Translations under genes and position numbers: made by a program
From: Paenibacillus xylanexedens
Lineage (GTDB): Bacteria > Bacillota > Bacilli > Paenibacillales > Paenibacillaceae
Length of the DNA: 64,000 nucleotides
Direction of reading: 5' to 3'
Assembly (NCBI RefSeq): GCF_017874615.1
Contig: NZ_JAGIKV010000009.1
Location: 1 to 64,000 of the forward strand
In this document: piece after piece, positions 7,900 through 17,066 of the stretch
Position numbering within the stretch: position 1 is the first letter of the stretch
Layout: each line of letters starts with the position of its first letter
Notes under the pieces: generated by a model
What the model saw: the letters and a program-made list of their open reading frames with translations, nothing else
Databases searched by the model: none
What the model was told of the DNA's origin: nothing

Positions 7900-8607
7900 A
7901 TGGGAGTATTTAAACGGATTAAGGATATGACGAAAGCATCGGTAAATGATATGTTGGATAAAGTAGAGGACCCGATTGTAATGTTGAACCAGTACTTGCG
8001 TGATATGGAGGCTGAGATTCATGAGGCAGAGGTAACTGTTGCCAAACAAATGGCAAATGAGCGCCGCATGAAACAACGTTTGGATGAAGCGGAGCGTACT
8101 TCGGTACAACGTGAGTCCCAAGCAGAAGCTGCTCTGTCTAACGGTCAGGAAGAAGTGGCACGCAAATTGTTGGAAGAGAAAATCTACTTTGATCAAAAAA
8201 TTACGGAGTACAGCGAACTGCATGCACAGTCCGAAGCACAAGCAAAAGATCTGTTGCAACAGTTGCATGATATGAAAGATGAGTTCTACAAAATGCGTAA
8301 CAAACGTAATGAACTTGTATCCCGTGCACAAATGGCAAAAGCCAAAAAACAAATGTCTTCCATCAACAGCTTGCATTCGATCGAAAGTGGCGGCGCATCA
8401 CTTGGATTCCACCGCATGGAAGAGAAAATCATGCAGCTGGAAGCTGAAGCTGACGTAGCTCGTGCACCTTATCGCAACACATCATCCACGTACACGAATC
8501 CTGTAGATGTGGAAAAACAGTTCAAAGTGGATCAGCAATTACAAGCCCTCAAAAACAAAATGGGCAATGGTTCCAAGAATGAAGCGAACGGAACTTCAAA
8601 AGAATAA
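7900..8607 (+). CDS. PspA/IM30 family protein (second copy)
   Basis: A 235-residue helical protein. The ATG at 7900 is chosen because GAGAAGGGAG precedes it and the protein then begins with the canonical PspA amphipathic helix ([19 protein letters not shown]); an upstream in-frame start at 7849 would add 17 residues encoded inside pspC. The conserved [15 protein letters not shown] segment follows. Probably the main membrane-shield protein, with the first copy as partner or alternative. Confidence 0.92.
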   Translation: MGVFKRIKDMTKASVNDMLDKVEDPIVMLNQYLRDMEAEIHEAEVTVAKQMANERRMKQRLDEAERTSVQRESQAEAALSNGQEEVARKLLEEKIYFDQKITEYSELHAQSEAQAKDLLQQLHDMKDEFYKMRNKRNELVSRAQMAKAKKQMSSINSLHSIESGGASLGFHRMEEKIMQLEAEADVARAPYRNTSSTYTNPVDVEKQFKVDQQLQALKNKMGNGSKNEANGTSKE

Positions 8608-8647
8608 CTGTTCGCTTAGTGGACAATATGATATTCTATAAATCGTG

Positions 8648-8653
8648 TATAAT
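8648..8653 (+). promoter_or_regulatory. candidate -10 box of liaFSR
   Basis: A perfect TATAAT preceded by TG at -2 (GTGTATAATG) lies 40 nt after the second pspA. No good -35 is present at 17 nt, so it would act as a weak or extended -10 promoter for liaFSR. Confidence 0.45.
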
Positions 8654-8676
8654 GTACGGTTGGTAGAGCAAAAGTT

Positions 8677-8713
8677 AAGCCATACAGGACTTCATTGCCT
8701 GGTATGGCTTTTC
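8677..8713 (+). terminator. terminator-like hairpin between psp and liaFSR genes
   Basis: A 12-bp stem with one bulged G (AAGCCATACAGG / CCTGGTATGGCTT) ends in TTTT. It sits between the psp genes and liaF, after the candidate promoter, and may limit read-through in either case. Confidence 0.7.
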
Positions 8714-8757
8714 CGTTGAATAAAGAGAGATTAACTTACAGAGGAGGTGCGGCGGGG

Positions 8758-9405
8758 ATGAATCAAAAGAGTAAATGGCTTGCAGTTGTCATTATGATTA
8801 TTGGCACAATGATGTTATTGAATGACAATATTAACTTCCTGACCGCTGCCGCACTGATTCTGTTAACGGTTGGAATGCTTCAAGTCCGCAATGGGGATAC
8901 CCGCAAAGGTCATCGGTATCTTGGCATTGGTGCGGCACTGTTATTGCTGGATAATTTAATGATTGTATTTTTGATTGTACTGGCTTCTTTAGCTTACTTT
9001 TATTCGAAAAACAAAAAGATTCATCTGGACGAAGGTGTTATGAAGAAACAGAATTTCATGGCTCGGTACTACTGGGATCAATCATCATGGACGTTACGTA
9101 GTATGAGTCTGTGGCATGCCATAGGTGAGGTTAATGCCGATCTATCTCTTTCAATTCCGGAGGAGAAACAAACAATGGTGCTGCTGCAAGGAGTTATGGG
9201 TAATGTTCGCCTTACACTACCAGAAGATTATGGTGTGGAGATTGAAGCATCGGTTCTTTTCGGCCGGATTAATCTTCTTGGAGAACAAGATAGCGGCATG
9301 ATGAACAAATTAGTATGGAGAACGCCTGGATATGAATCCAGTGAACATAAAGCAAAATTTGTCATTTCTTATATTGTTGGCGACCTAAACATCAGTAATC
9401 CGTAG
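8758..9405 (+). CDS. liaF: LiaF-type membrane regulator
   Basis: A 215-residue protein with four N-terminal transmembrane segments (about residues 8-85) and a C-terminal beta-rich domain (about 110-215) of the LiaF/DUF2154 family that ends in DLNISNP. LiaF holds the LiaS kinase inactive without stress. The ATG at 8758 follows a strong GAGGAGGTG; an earlier in-frame ATG at 8695 lies within the terminator hairpin and is unlikely. LiaS and LiaR follow directly. Confidence 0.9.
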   Translation: MNQKSKWLAVVIMIIGTMMLLNDNINFLTAAALILLTVGMLQVRNGDTRKGHRYLGIGAALLLLDNLMIVFLIVLASLAYFYSKNKKIHLDEGVMKKQNFMARYYWDQSSWTLRSMSLWHAIGEVNADLSLSIPEEKQTMVLLQGVMGNVRLTLPEDYGVEIEASVLFGRINLLGEQDSGMMNKLVWRTPGYESSEHKAKFVISYIVGDLNISNP

Positions 9406-9436
9406 TAAAATAGATGAAGAGAAGGAGGAGACCCCG

Positions 9437-10552
9437 ATGAAGACAAAACGACATACCGACATGGTAACCCGAAGTATGGGTGAAGGGATCCTCCTGGTTT
9501 TCATTGTGCTCGCAGTTATTTTGTATGTATTGTATACATATGGTTATCTTGCTCCGTTTACAGGCTGGCGTCATCTGATTCAATCGGGTCTGGCCTTATT
9601 GCTGCTTCTGATTGGGATTGGTGCGGTCTTTGGGTTCTATCAGAGTTACCGGGTTAAACGCCGGATTGAACTGCTGCGGGAAACACTTCTACTGTGGGAG
9701 AAGGGCTCTCTATCACGCACTGTACCTGATCTGGGCGATGATGATGTGGGCCGTTTAAGTGAGCAACTCGGACGAATCGGCAAAAAGTGGGAAGATCAGA
9801 TATCTTCGCTCCAGCGATTGTCTACTCATAATGCACAGCTTGCTGAACAAGCCAGAATTACGGCTATTGTGGAAGAGCGGCAACGTTTGGCACGGGAACT
9901 GCATGATGCGGTATCGCAGCAATTGTTCGCGATATCCATGACAGCAACGGCCGTTGGACGGAAGATGGAGAAGGATTTTGAACGTGCTCAGCGGCAGGTG
10001 GCTCTGATTGAGGAAATGGCTTCGGTAGCCCAGTCCGAGATGCGTGCGTTACTGTTACATCTGCGGCCAGTCTATCTGGAGGGGAAACATCTTGAACAAG
10101 GTCTGCGTGATCTGGTGATGGAACTGAAAACGAAAGTACCCATGGACATTGTGTTCGAAATGGACGAGGACATTGATCTGATCAAAGGTATCGAGAATCA
10201 TCTGTTTCGAATCGTTCAGGAGGCTATGTCCAATACGTTACGGCATGCAAAAGCGGAAAAAATGGAGATACGGATCCAGCGCCGTACCGATGCGATCAGG
10301 GTATTGATTCGTGATGATGGGCAAGGCTTCGATCTGGATGAGAATAAACAAGCTTCCTACGGTCTGGCTAACATGCGTGAACGTGTTACGGAGATTGGCG
10401 GGGCCATACAATTTGTAACAGCGCCTGGTAAGGGAACGCGGATTGAGATTACGATACCTGTGATGAACGATGAAAGCGAGGAAGAACATGTCAATGGAAC
10501 CGGAAGTCGAAACGGAGACGGAAACGTCGATCAAAGTATTGCTCGTGGATGA
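9437..10552 (+). CDS. liaS: LiaS-type histidine kinase
   Basis: A 371-residue NarL-class sensor kinase. Two transmembrane segments (about 17-36 and 48-68) frame a short outside loop, then a HAMP-like region, the dimerisation box with the phosphorylated His156 (ELHDAVSQQLF) and an HATPase domain (N box about 255-265, G box DDGQGFDL). It lacks a large sensor domain, as usual for LiaS/VraS kinases that sense the membrane. The last 65 bp overlap the start of liaR. Confidence 0.93.
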   Translation: MKTKRHTDMVTRSMGEGILLVFIVLAVILYVLYTYGYLAPFTGWRHLIQSGLALLLLLIGIGAVFGFYQSYRVKRRIELLRETLLLWEKGSLSRTVPDLGDDDVGRLSEQLGRIGKKWEDQISSLQRLSTHNAQLAEQARITAIVEERQRLARELHDAVSQQLFAISMTATAVGRKMEKDFERAQRQVALIEEMASVAQSEMRALLLHLRPVYLEGKHLEQGLRDLVMELKTKVPMDIVFEMDEDIDLIKGIENHLFRIVQEAMSNTLRHAKAEKMEIRIQRRTDAIRVLIRDDGQGFDLDENKQASYGLANMRERVTEIGGAIQFVTAPGKGTRIEITIPVMNDESEEEHVNGTGSRNGDGNVDQSIARG

Positions 10553-11162
10553 TCATGAGATGGTACGTATTGGTCTTGCAGCAGTACTGGATACCGAAGA
10601 TGGAATTGAAGTTGTTGGTGAAGCAGGTAGTGGAGAGGAAGGCATTCGGCTCGCACAGGAATATAAGCCTGATGTTGTTCTGATGGACCTGGTTATGGAA
10701 GGCATGGATGGCATTGAGGCTACTCGTCAGGTACTTAAAATGTATCCAGAGTGCAAAGTCATTGTATTGACCAGTTACCTGGATGATGAAAAAATGTATC
10801 CTGTCATTGAAGCAGGCGCATTCAGTTATCTGTTGAAAACATCAAGAGCCAATGAAGTGGCAGATGCGATTCGCGCAGCCGCTCGCGGGCAATCCGTTCT
10901 GGAGTCACAGGTGGCTTCGAAAATGATGAATCGCTTCCGGCAGCCACAGGCAGCAGCTCCTTTGCATGATGAATTAACGGACCGGGAAATGGATGTGCTC
11001 CGGTTGCTCGCCAAAGGTAAATCGAATCAGGACATCGCTGATGATCTAATCATCGGCATTAAGACGGTCAAATTCCATGTTACAAACTTACTGGCAAAAT
11101 TGGGCGTAGACGACCGTACACAGGCCGCGATCTATGCTTATAAAAATGGACTTGCAGAGTAA
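10488..11162 (+). CDS. liaR: LiaR-type response regulator
   Basis: A 224-residue NarL/FixJ regulator: receiver domain (about 15-130) with acidic pair at DD21-22 and phosphoacceptor D67 (VLMDLVMEG), and a LuxR-type helix-turn-helix (about 160-222, LTDREMDVLRLLAKG). The start at 10488 has GAGGAAG upstream and overlaps liaS by 65 bp, indicating coupled translation. By family, LiaR activates the lia/psp genes under cell-wall stress. Confidence 0.93.
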   Translation: MSMEPEVETETETSIKVLLVDDHEMVRIGLAAVLDTEDGIEVVGEAGSGEEGIRLAQEYKPDVVLMDLVMEGMDGIEATRQVLKMYPECKVIVLTSYLDDEKMYPVIEAGAFSYLLKTSRANEVADAIRAAARGQSVLESQVASKMMNRFRQPQAAAPLHDELTDREMDVLRLLAKGKSNQDIADDLIIGIKTVKFHVTNLLAKLGVDDRTQAAIYAYKNGLAE

Positions 11163-11242
11163 TAACAAGAACTATATGCAATAACATAATTAAGCCAAAG
11201 AACCGTGCATTAATGTGCGGGAAGTAATAGATAAGTGATGAT

Positions 11243-11472
11243 TATATAAATTGAACTAAAGATTTATACAAAACGGAAAGGACAGAAGGAACCTGAAGAA
11301 GCGAAGCTAAAAGCTTTCTGAAAGAAAGCTACTTCGGAAGCATAAACTTCGCCTTTATCCCCGGATTTACCCTTTATAAAAAGAATCAAAAAAATCTGGG
11401 GATAACAGCGATCGGAAGGTTGTTCTGTCAGCGGAGTGGCGAGTGTAAATATTGTGTAGTTCAATTTATATA
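11243..11472. repeat. 230-bp element with 16-bp terminal inverted repeats (MITE-like)
   Basis: The ends are perfect 16-bp inverted repeats (TATATAAATTGAACTA at 11243-11258 and its complement at 11457-11472). Between them are several smaller hairpins (for example around 11305-11335) and no sensible gene. Ends, size and AT-rich termini fit a non-autonomous mobile or intergenic repeat element. It lies between liaR and the operon terminator. Confidence 0.6.
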
Positions 11473-11488
11473 GAAATTTATAAATGAA

Positions 11489-11528
11489 AGCTCCGATCTG
11501 CCATGCATGTGGCGGGTGGGGCTTTTTT
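11489..11528 (+). terminator. terminator downstream of liaR
   Basis: A nested hairpin (AGCTCC...GGGGCT outside, CTGCCA...TGGCGG inside) is followed by TTTTTTG. It is 327 nt after the liaR stop because the 230-bp repeat has been placed between gene and terminator. Confidence 0.8.
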
Positions 11529-11616
11529 GTTGTGTGCAGAAGAAGTATAGCTAATGTGGGAAAGGGGCATGCTGTTGATAGATTCATAGAATGAAAGAAA
11601 GAAGCGGGGGATTCAA

Positions 11617-12366
11617 ATGTTAAATCGTTGGATGACAGCAGGTATCTTGGCAATAGCTATCATAATTCTTATTGGTGTGACACAGGTATACGCAGAGAAG
11701 AACGAATCCAAAGCTGCCCAACTGGAACAGTTAATCTATACTGCTGACAGCGTGATTGATAATGTGGATCGTCTGGTGATTAAATGGCAAGGAGAAGGCA
11801 AGGGAAATGCACAAGCGCAGGCCTTATTACTGGCTAGTCACTTAGGGCTTGAACCACCGATGCAGGTACGTCAGACGGGCCACAATGTGTACCGTAGTGA
11901 GCTAGTTGTAGGTACAGCTAATGGTGGCGTAGGCATGTTGGTCAATGTCGTCGAGACAGGAGATAACGGTTACTACGCCATCGTACAACTTTCAGGGGAT
12001 ACACAAACGGATCGGAAGGCATTAATAACATTACATGAAGAGGTCGAACAACTGCTTGTAGACTCAGGGATGAAGGCAACCTGGAATATGTCTGTGCAAG
12101 GTACAGTAGTTACTGCTACGGAACATGATGCGAGTCAGCAACTGGAACTGATCGAAGAACAGCTGTCCACAAAGGTGGATATCGCCTCCGTCGAACGTTA
12201 TACAGATGCAGGTACTGCAAGTGTCTCTTATAAGGCGGCTGAGCTGCCCCTATCTATCAAGAGTGGCTCGCATATGTTGAATATGCAACTCGCAGTTCAC
12301 CAGGTTGGTGATGAGCTCGATAATCGAATTACAGTGGGGTTTCCGGTGATTACGATTGAATACTAA
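11617..12366 (+). CDS. YwmB-like secreted protein (TATA-binding-like fold)
   Basis: A 249-residue protein with a signal peptide or membrane anchor (residues 1-27, ending TQVYA-EKN) and a body matching the YwmB family: a cell-surface protein of unknown role in sporulating Firmicutes with a TATA-box-binding-like fold. GCGGGGG lies just upstream of the ATG. It stands alone between two terminated units. Confidence 0.72.
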   Translation: MLNRWMTAGILAIAIIILIGVTQVYAEKNESKAAQLEQLIYTADSVIDNVDRLVIKWQGEGKGNAQAQALLLASHLGLEPPMQVRQTGHNVYRSELVVGTANGGVGMLVNVVETGDNGYYAIVQLSGDTQTDRKALITLHEEVEQLLVDSGMKATWNMSVQGTVVTATEHDASQQLELIEEQLSTKVDIASVERYTDAGTASVSYKAAELPLSIKSGSHMLNMQLAVHQVGDELDNRITVGFPVITIEY

Positions 12367-12494
12367 GGGATGGATTTTTCATGAATTGGGACCCAATATT
12401 GAGAATCTTTATCAGAAAAATGAGTTTGAAATAGTGCATCCATTCAGTTGATATGCTAAAATGGCATCACATCCAAGAAGGAACTTGCTGGTAA

Positions 12495-12523
12495 TTGACA
12501 GTTGTATGTCGTGCATATATAAC
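12495..12523 (+). promoter_or_regulatory. zwf promoter
   Basis: Consensus -35 TTGACA, a 17-nt spacer and -10 TATAAC, about 60 nt before the zwf start. Confidence 0.75.
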
Positions 12524-12581
12524 ACCATTACATAGCTCGGGGAGAGCGTGAAGGTTATCTTCCCGGAAGAAAGAGGAGCCC

Positions 12582-14132
12582 ATGGTTGAAAAACAATTGC
12601 AAGATGAAGTACAGACACCAGGCGCAGTATTTTTCATTTTTGGAGCAACGGGTGATTTGGCCCGCCGGAAGCTGTTTCCGGCTATCTACAGTCTTTACCG
12701 TGAAGGCAAGCTTGCCGAAGACTTTGCGGTTATTGGCGTAGCACGTCGTCCGAGGTCCCCAGACCAATTCCGGGAAGACATCTATGAATCCATTAAAGAG
12801 TTTTGCCGTTATCCAGCGGGGGAACCTGATGAGTGGAACGCTTTTGTCGAGCATTTTGAATACAAAGCACTGGATATCAATAATGTGGAAGGATTCAAAG
12901 AGCTGCGTGCGCAGACGGAGCATCTGGAATCAAAGTTTAACACGCCGGGGAATCGACTGTTCTATCTGGCACTGGCACCTGAGCTGTTTGGCAGTGTCTC
13001 GTACAGTTTGCGGGACGGTGGTATGTTGGAAAGTCAGGGATGGAACCGTTTGGTGATCGAAAAACCATTTGGTTATGATCTGCAATCGGCCGAACATCTG
13101 AATGAGCAGATTCGTGAGGTATTCCGTGAAGAGGAAATCTATCGGATTGATCATTATCTGGGCAAGGAAATGGTGCAAAATATCGAAGTGATCCGCTTCG
13201 GAAATGCCTTTTTTGAACCGCTCTGGAATAACAAACATATTGCCAACGTTCAGATTACGCTTGGTGAGACGGTAGGCGTGGAAGAACGTGGCGGTTATTA
13301 TGATCACTCCGGTGCACTGCGTGATATGGGGCAGAACCATATGCTTCAGATGCTGACGATGATTGCGATGGAACCGCCGAGTCGCCTATTCCCGGAGGAC
13401 ATTCGGGATGAGAAGGTGAAGGTACTGCGTTCATTGCGAGCCTTTACTTCGGATGAGGAAGTGAGCAACAACGTTGTGCGGGGGCAGTATGCCGAAGGGG
13501 AGTACCGTGGCAAGCAGCTTCCGGGGTATCGCCAGGAAGACAAGGTTGATCCCCAGTCGAATACGGAGACATATTTTGCCGCACGTGTATTCGTGGATAA
13601 TTTCCGCTGGGCAGGTGTACCATTCTACATTCGGACAGGCAAGCGTCTTCCGGTGAAAACGACTGAGATCGTAGTTGAGTTCAAGTCGATGCCAAACAAC
13701 GTGTACCTTGGGAAAAAGTATAAATTGGAACCGAATCTGCTGGTCATTCGGGTGAATCCGATGGAAGGCATATATATCAAAATCAATGCCAAGAAACCAG
13801 GCTCGGATTCCGAGATTCAGCCACTCGCAATGGATTTCTGTCAGAGCTGCATGATTGGAATTAACTCGCCTGAAGCGTATGAACGTCTGCTGCATGATGC
13901 AGCAGAAGGGGATTCTACGTACTTCACCCGTTGGGATGAAGTGGCAACAGCCTGGTCTTTTGTGGATCGGATCGCAGTAGCCTGGGGGCAGAATCAAGGA
14001 GAGCTTCATACGTATCCTGCTGGAACTTGGGGACCAGAAGCGACAGATAAGCTGCTGGAGCAGGACGGATTCCACTGGTGGCCGGTGAATGGTCAGGACG
14101 AGGACAGCGTGATCTGGCAAGTGAATGGTTAG
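12582..14132 (+). CDS. zwf: glucose-6-phosphate 1-dehydrogenase
   Basis: A 516-residue cytoplasmic enzyme that oxidises glucose 6-phosphate to 6-phosphogluconolactone with NADP+, opening the pentose phosphate pathway. The NADP-binding motif GATGDLARRKL is at residues 19-29, and the active-site signature RIDHYLGKEMVQN (about 189-201) carries the substrate-binding and catalytic residues. Length is close to other Firmicute Zwf proteins. It has its own promoter and a strong terminator, so it is monocistronic. Confidence 0.97.
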   Translation: MVEKQLQDEVQTPGAVFFIFGATGDLARRKLFPAIYSLYREGKLAEDFAVIGVARRPRSPDQFREDIYESIKEFCRYPAGEPDEWNAFVEHFEYKALDINNVEGFKELRAQTEHLESKFNTPGNRLFYLALAPELFGSVSYSLRDGGMLESQGWNRLVIEKPFGYDLQSAEHLNEQIREVFREEEIYRIDHYLGKEMVQNIEVIRFGNAFFEPLWNNKHIANVQITLGETVGVEERGGYYDHSGALRDMGQNHMLQMLTMIAMEPPSRLFPEDIRDEKVKVLRSLRAFTSDEEVSNNVVRGQYAEGEYRGKQLPGYRQEDKVDPQSNTETYFAARVFVDNFRWAGVPFYIRTGKRLPVKTTEIVVEFKSMPNNVYLGKKYKLEPNLLVIRVNPMEGIYIKINAKKPGSDSEIQPLAMDFCQSCMIGINSPEAYERLLHDAAEGDSTYFTRWDEVATAWSFVDRIAVAWGQNQGELHTYPAGTWGPEATDKLLEQDGFHWWPVNGQDEDSVIWQVNG

Positions 14133-14178
14133 AGTAAGGGCATTAACAACAGTATTAACAATATACACAACATGACTG

Positions 14179-14223
14179 AGCCTGGGGAAATCGCAAATTT
14201 TGCGGTGTACCCAGGCTTTTTAG
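14179..14223 (+). terminator. zwf terminator
   Basis: Stem AGCCTGGG / CCCAGGCT enclosing a second small hairpin (CGCAAA / TTTGCG), followed by TTTTT. Confidence 0.9.
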
Positions 14224-14277
14224 TGGGGGAAAAGGTAGGTATCCATCATAAGGAAATAAGTAATTTAAATTAAGTTG

Positions 14278-14307
14278 TTGACAAAAAGTAAGTATGTAAC
14301 TTATACT
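14278..14307 (+). promoter_or_regulatory. doxX promoter with overlapping dyad
   Basis: TTGACA, 17 nt, TTATAC (or 18 nt, TATACT) lies about 200 nt upstream of doxX. An imperfect inverted repeat (AGTAAGT..ACTTATACT, about 14288-14307) covers the spacer and the -10, as expected for a repressor such as HxlR or MarR type. No such regulator is encoded next to it. Confidence 0.55.
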
Positions 14308-14501
14308 CAACACATGAGTTAAAGAGTTACGCAAATGACAAACTTCATTCGGGCAAACGTTTCGGATAAGTTATCATTCATGAGATAAAATGTAAACCAG
14401 TTGAAGGGGTTTGCGTCACAGAGAATCATGAAGAAAAAATGTGCATAATATCTTTAATCTAAGAATACTATTTTGTATATATCGAATGGAGGAAAAAGAA
14501 A

Positions 14502-14903
14502 ATGATGTTGGATGTAGGGTTGTTGTTGATTCGTTTGGTGATTGGATTGTCGTTCATGGCGCACGGAGCTCAAAAGCTGTTTGGTTGGTTCGGAGGTTAC
14601 GGGATCAAGGGTACAGGCGGCTGGTTTGAGTCGATGGGCATGAAGCCCGGTGCATTGGTGGCGCTGCTGGCTGGACTCGCGGAATTCGGCGGCGGATTGC
14701 TGCTGGCTCTGGGTCTGCTCACACCGGTAGGTGGCATTCTGATTGCATTGACGATGGTTATTGCAATTGTGAAAGTCCATGGAGCGAACGGATACTGGTC
14801 CACACAGAACGGATTCGAATATAATCTCGCGATTCTGGTGATTGGTGTAGCGCTGGCATTGACAGGTGGTGGACAATACGCGCTGGATGCATTGATTTTC
14901 TAA
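14502..14903 (+). CDS. DoxX family membrane protein
   Basis: A 133-residue protein with four transmembrane segments and the DoxX features GLSFMAHGAQKLFGWFGG (residues 15-32) and a conserved Gly/Glu pair in segment 2 (LAEFGGGLLLALG). DoxX proteins are linked to redox or thiol-stress responses; the exact reaction is unknown. TGGAGG precedes the ATGATG start. Monocistronic. Confidence 0.85.
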   Translation: MMLDVGLLLIRLVIGLSFMAHGAQKLFGWFGGYGIKGTGGWFESMGMKPGALVALLAGLAEFGGGLLLALGLLTPVGGILIALTMVIAIVKVHGANGYWSTQNGFEYNLAILVIGVALALTGGGQYALDALIF

Positions 14904-14928
14904 AACCGATAAATAATAATGAATGAGG

Positions 14929-14972
14929 AGTGCCTGGATGCCATGGAAATGGCTGAAGGGTGCTTTTTTTTG
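14929..14972 (+). terminator. doxX terminator
   Basis: Hairpin AGTGCC / GGGTGCT with inner GCCAT / ATGGC, followed by eight Ts. Confidence 0.75.
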
Positions 14973-15254
14973 CAAGGGAAAAGAGAAGAATCTGCGGTAG
15001 TAATCGGTTATTTTCGGTACAGATTATGGTACAATAGGAGAGTTGGGTTAAGAAGCAGATCACGGTATACATGAAAGCACAGATTTAAGGAGGATGAACT
15101 CCATTGTAAATGTGTAAAATTAATCTAGTGTGTAAATACCTAGTACGTAAAAACTGATGTACAATCAACCGGCCTCGCCGGATTGCATAAAGATTGAATG
15201 ATGGACCGGCCATGCCGGATTAACGTGAATGAACGGACGAAAGGGATTAAACCT

Positions 15255-16838
15255 ATGAGCAAAGCTGCAAATGATATTCTTCAACAGGAAGTGGACAAAC
15301 GCCGGACGTTTGCCATTATCTCTCACCCGGATGCGGGTAAAACTACATTAACCGAGAAACTGTTGCTGTTCGGGGGCGCGATTCGCCTTGCGGGAACGGT
15401 AAAAGCTCGGAAAGCAAGCAAACACGCAACAAGTGACTGGATGGAAATTGAGAAACAACGGGGGATCTCGGTTACCTCTTCCGTAATGCAATTTGACTAT
15501 CTGGATCATCGCGTCAACATTCTGGATACACCGGGTCACCAGGATTTCAGTGAAGATACGTATCGTACACTGACGGCTGCCGATAGCGCGGTAATGTTGA
15601 TTGACGTGGCAAAAGGTGTCGAGGCACAAACGATCAAGTTGTTCCAGGTATGTGCGAAGCGTGGCATTCCAATCTTTACATTTATCAACAAACTCGACCG
15701 TGAGGGTAAAAGCCCATTTGACCTGATGGAAGAACTTGAAAATGTACTGGGTATTCGTTCGGTTCCGATGAACTGGCCTATTGGTACAGGTCGCGAGCTG
15801 TGCGGTGTCTATGACCGGATGAAAAATCAGGTGGAATTGTTCCAAGGGGACGATCACTCAACGATTAAAGTACAAAAGGTAGATGGCTACAAAGATCCGA
15901 TTATCCGTGAGATGGCAGGGGAATATCTGCATGATCAATTGTGTCAGGATCTGGAGTTGCTGGATATTGCGGGCGACCAATTCGACATGGAGAGAGTTCA
16001 ACGCGGCGAATTGACACCTATTTTCTTCGGTAGTGCGATCAACAATTTCGGCGTACAGACTTTCCTGGAGAACTTCCTGGAACTGGCACCGAAGCCTGAA
16101 CCACGTCGCAGTACGGCAGGAGAGATTCAGCCAACGAATGAGAAATTCAGCGGTTATGTGTTCAAGATTCAGGCAAACATGAACCCGGCACACCGGGATC
16201 GTATTGCGTTCCTGCGTATTGTGTCAGGCAAGTTCCAACGTGGAATGAGTGTGAAGCATACTCGTGTGGGTAAAGATATCAAGCTGTCACAGCCACAGCA
16301 ATTCCTGGCACAAGACCGGGATATTGTAGAAGAGGCGTATGCCGGCGATATTATCGGTTTATTCGATCCGGGTATTTTCCGGATTGGCGATTCACTGAGC
16401 CAAGGCAGCGAAGTTATTTTTGAGGAATTGCCAACGTTCTCTCCAGAGATTTTCGCCAAAGTTACTGTGAAAAATGCATTGAAACATAAACAGTACCAAA
16501 AAGGAATTGATCAGTTGACGGAGGAAGGAACCATTCAGGTGTTCCAGACGGCAAGTTTCGACGAGACAATCCTCGGCGTAATTGGTCAACTACAGTTCGA
16601 GGTATTTGAATACCGGATGAAAGGCGAGTATGGGGTAGACGTACTGTTACAACGCATGCCTTATCAGTTCGCTCGCTGGATCGTGGACGAGAATCTGGAC
16701 CCAAGCAAATTCCGGATTAACTCTACGCTTGTCAAAGATAAAAAAGGGAATTATGTGGTGCTCTTCGAAAATGAGTATGCAATGAGAACGGCTATGGATA
16801 AAAATCCTACAGCTCAATTCCTGGAGACTGCGCCTTAA
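15255..16838 (+). CDS. prfC: peptide chain release factor 3
   Basis: A 527-residue GTPase that recycles release factors 1 and 2 from the ribosome after termination. G1 motif SHPDAGKTT (about residues 23-31), switch II DTPGHQDF and the NKLD-type G4 (NKLDREG) are intact, followed by the EF-G-like domains II and III. The ATG at 15255 is preferred over 15198: it is preceded by AAGGG and gives the typical family length and N-terminus (AANDILQQEVDKRRTFAIIS). Confidence 0.96.
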   Translation: MSKAANDILQQEVDKRRTFAIISHPDAGKTTLTEKLLLFGGAIRLAGTVKARKASKHATSDWMEIEKQRGISVTSSVMQFDYLDHRVNILDTPGHQDFSEDTYRTLTAADSAVMLIDVAKGVEAQTIKLFQVCAKRGIPIFTFINKLDREGKSPFDLMEELENVLGIRSVPMNWPIGTGRELCGVYDRMKNQVELFQGDDHSTIKVQKVDGYKDPIIREMAGEYLHDQLCQDLELLDIAGDQFDMERVQRGELTPIFFGSAINNFGVQTFLENFLELAPKPEPRRSTAGEIQPTNEKFSGYVFKIQANMNPAHRDRIAFLRIVSGKFQRGMSVKHTRVGKDIKLSQPQQFLAQDRDIVEEAYAGDIIGLFDPGIFRIGDSLSQGSEVIFEELPTFSPEIFAKVTVKNALKHKQYQKGIDQLTEEGTIQVFQTASFDETILGVIGQLQFEVFEYRMKGEYGVDVLLQRMPYQFARWIVDENLDPSKFRINSTLVKDKKGNYVVLFENEYAMRTAMDKNPTAQFLETAP

Positions 16839-16924
16839 GTGAAGACAGAAGTATTTCGTGGGAGTTGTTAAAAAGTTAGTTAGACTTGACAAGTTCATGT
16901 GATGAGATAGAGCTTGTTAAAAAT

Positions 16925-16954
16925 AAGATCCCTCCGCCAATTGGCGGAGGGATC
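16925..16954 (-). terminator. perfect 30-bp palindrome, terminator for sspI side
   Basis: A loop-free perfect palindrome of 30 bp (arms begin AGATCCCTCCGCC). On the minus strand it is followed by TTATTTTTAA, so it fits a terminator for sspI; on the plus strand no T-run follows, so it would be a poor terminator for prfC, although the stem alone could block exonucleases. Confidence 0.7.
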
Positions 16955-17066
16955 TATTGCTATACACCTTACCTGGAGGCGGGTATGATCCAGCCGAATA
17001 AGGGAAAGCTTTCTTTTGCAGACAGAACAAACGTAATGATGGTTACCTTACCCTCCACTGCTTCGA

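Noticed and set aside
11264..11653. 129-codon minus-strand frame after liaR
   Set aside because: It runs through the inverted-repeat element and terminator, and overlaps the ywmB-like start; composition is not protein-like.
13431..14168. 245-codon minus-strand frame inside zwf
   Set aside because: Antisense shadow of a well-supported zwf gene with no domain likeness.
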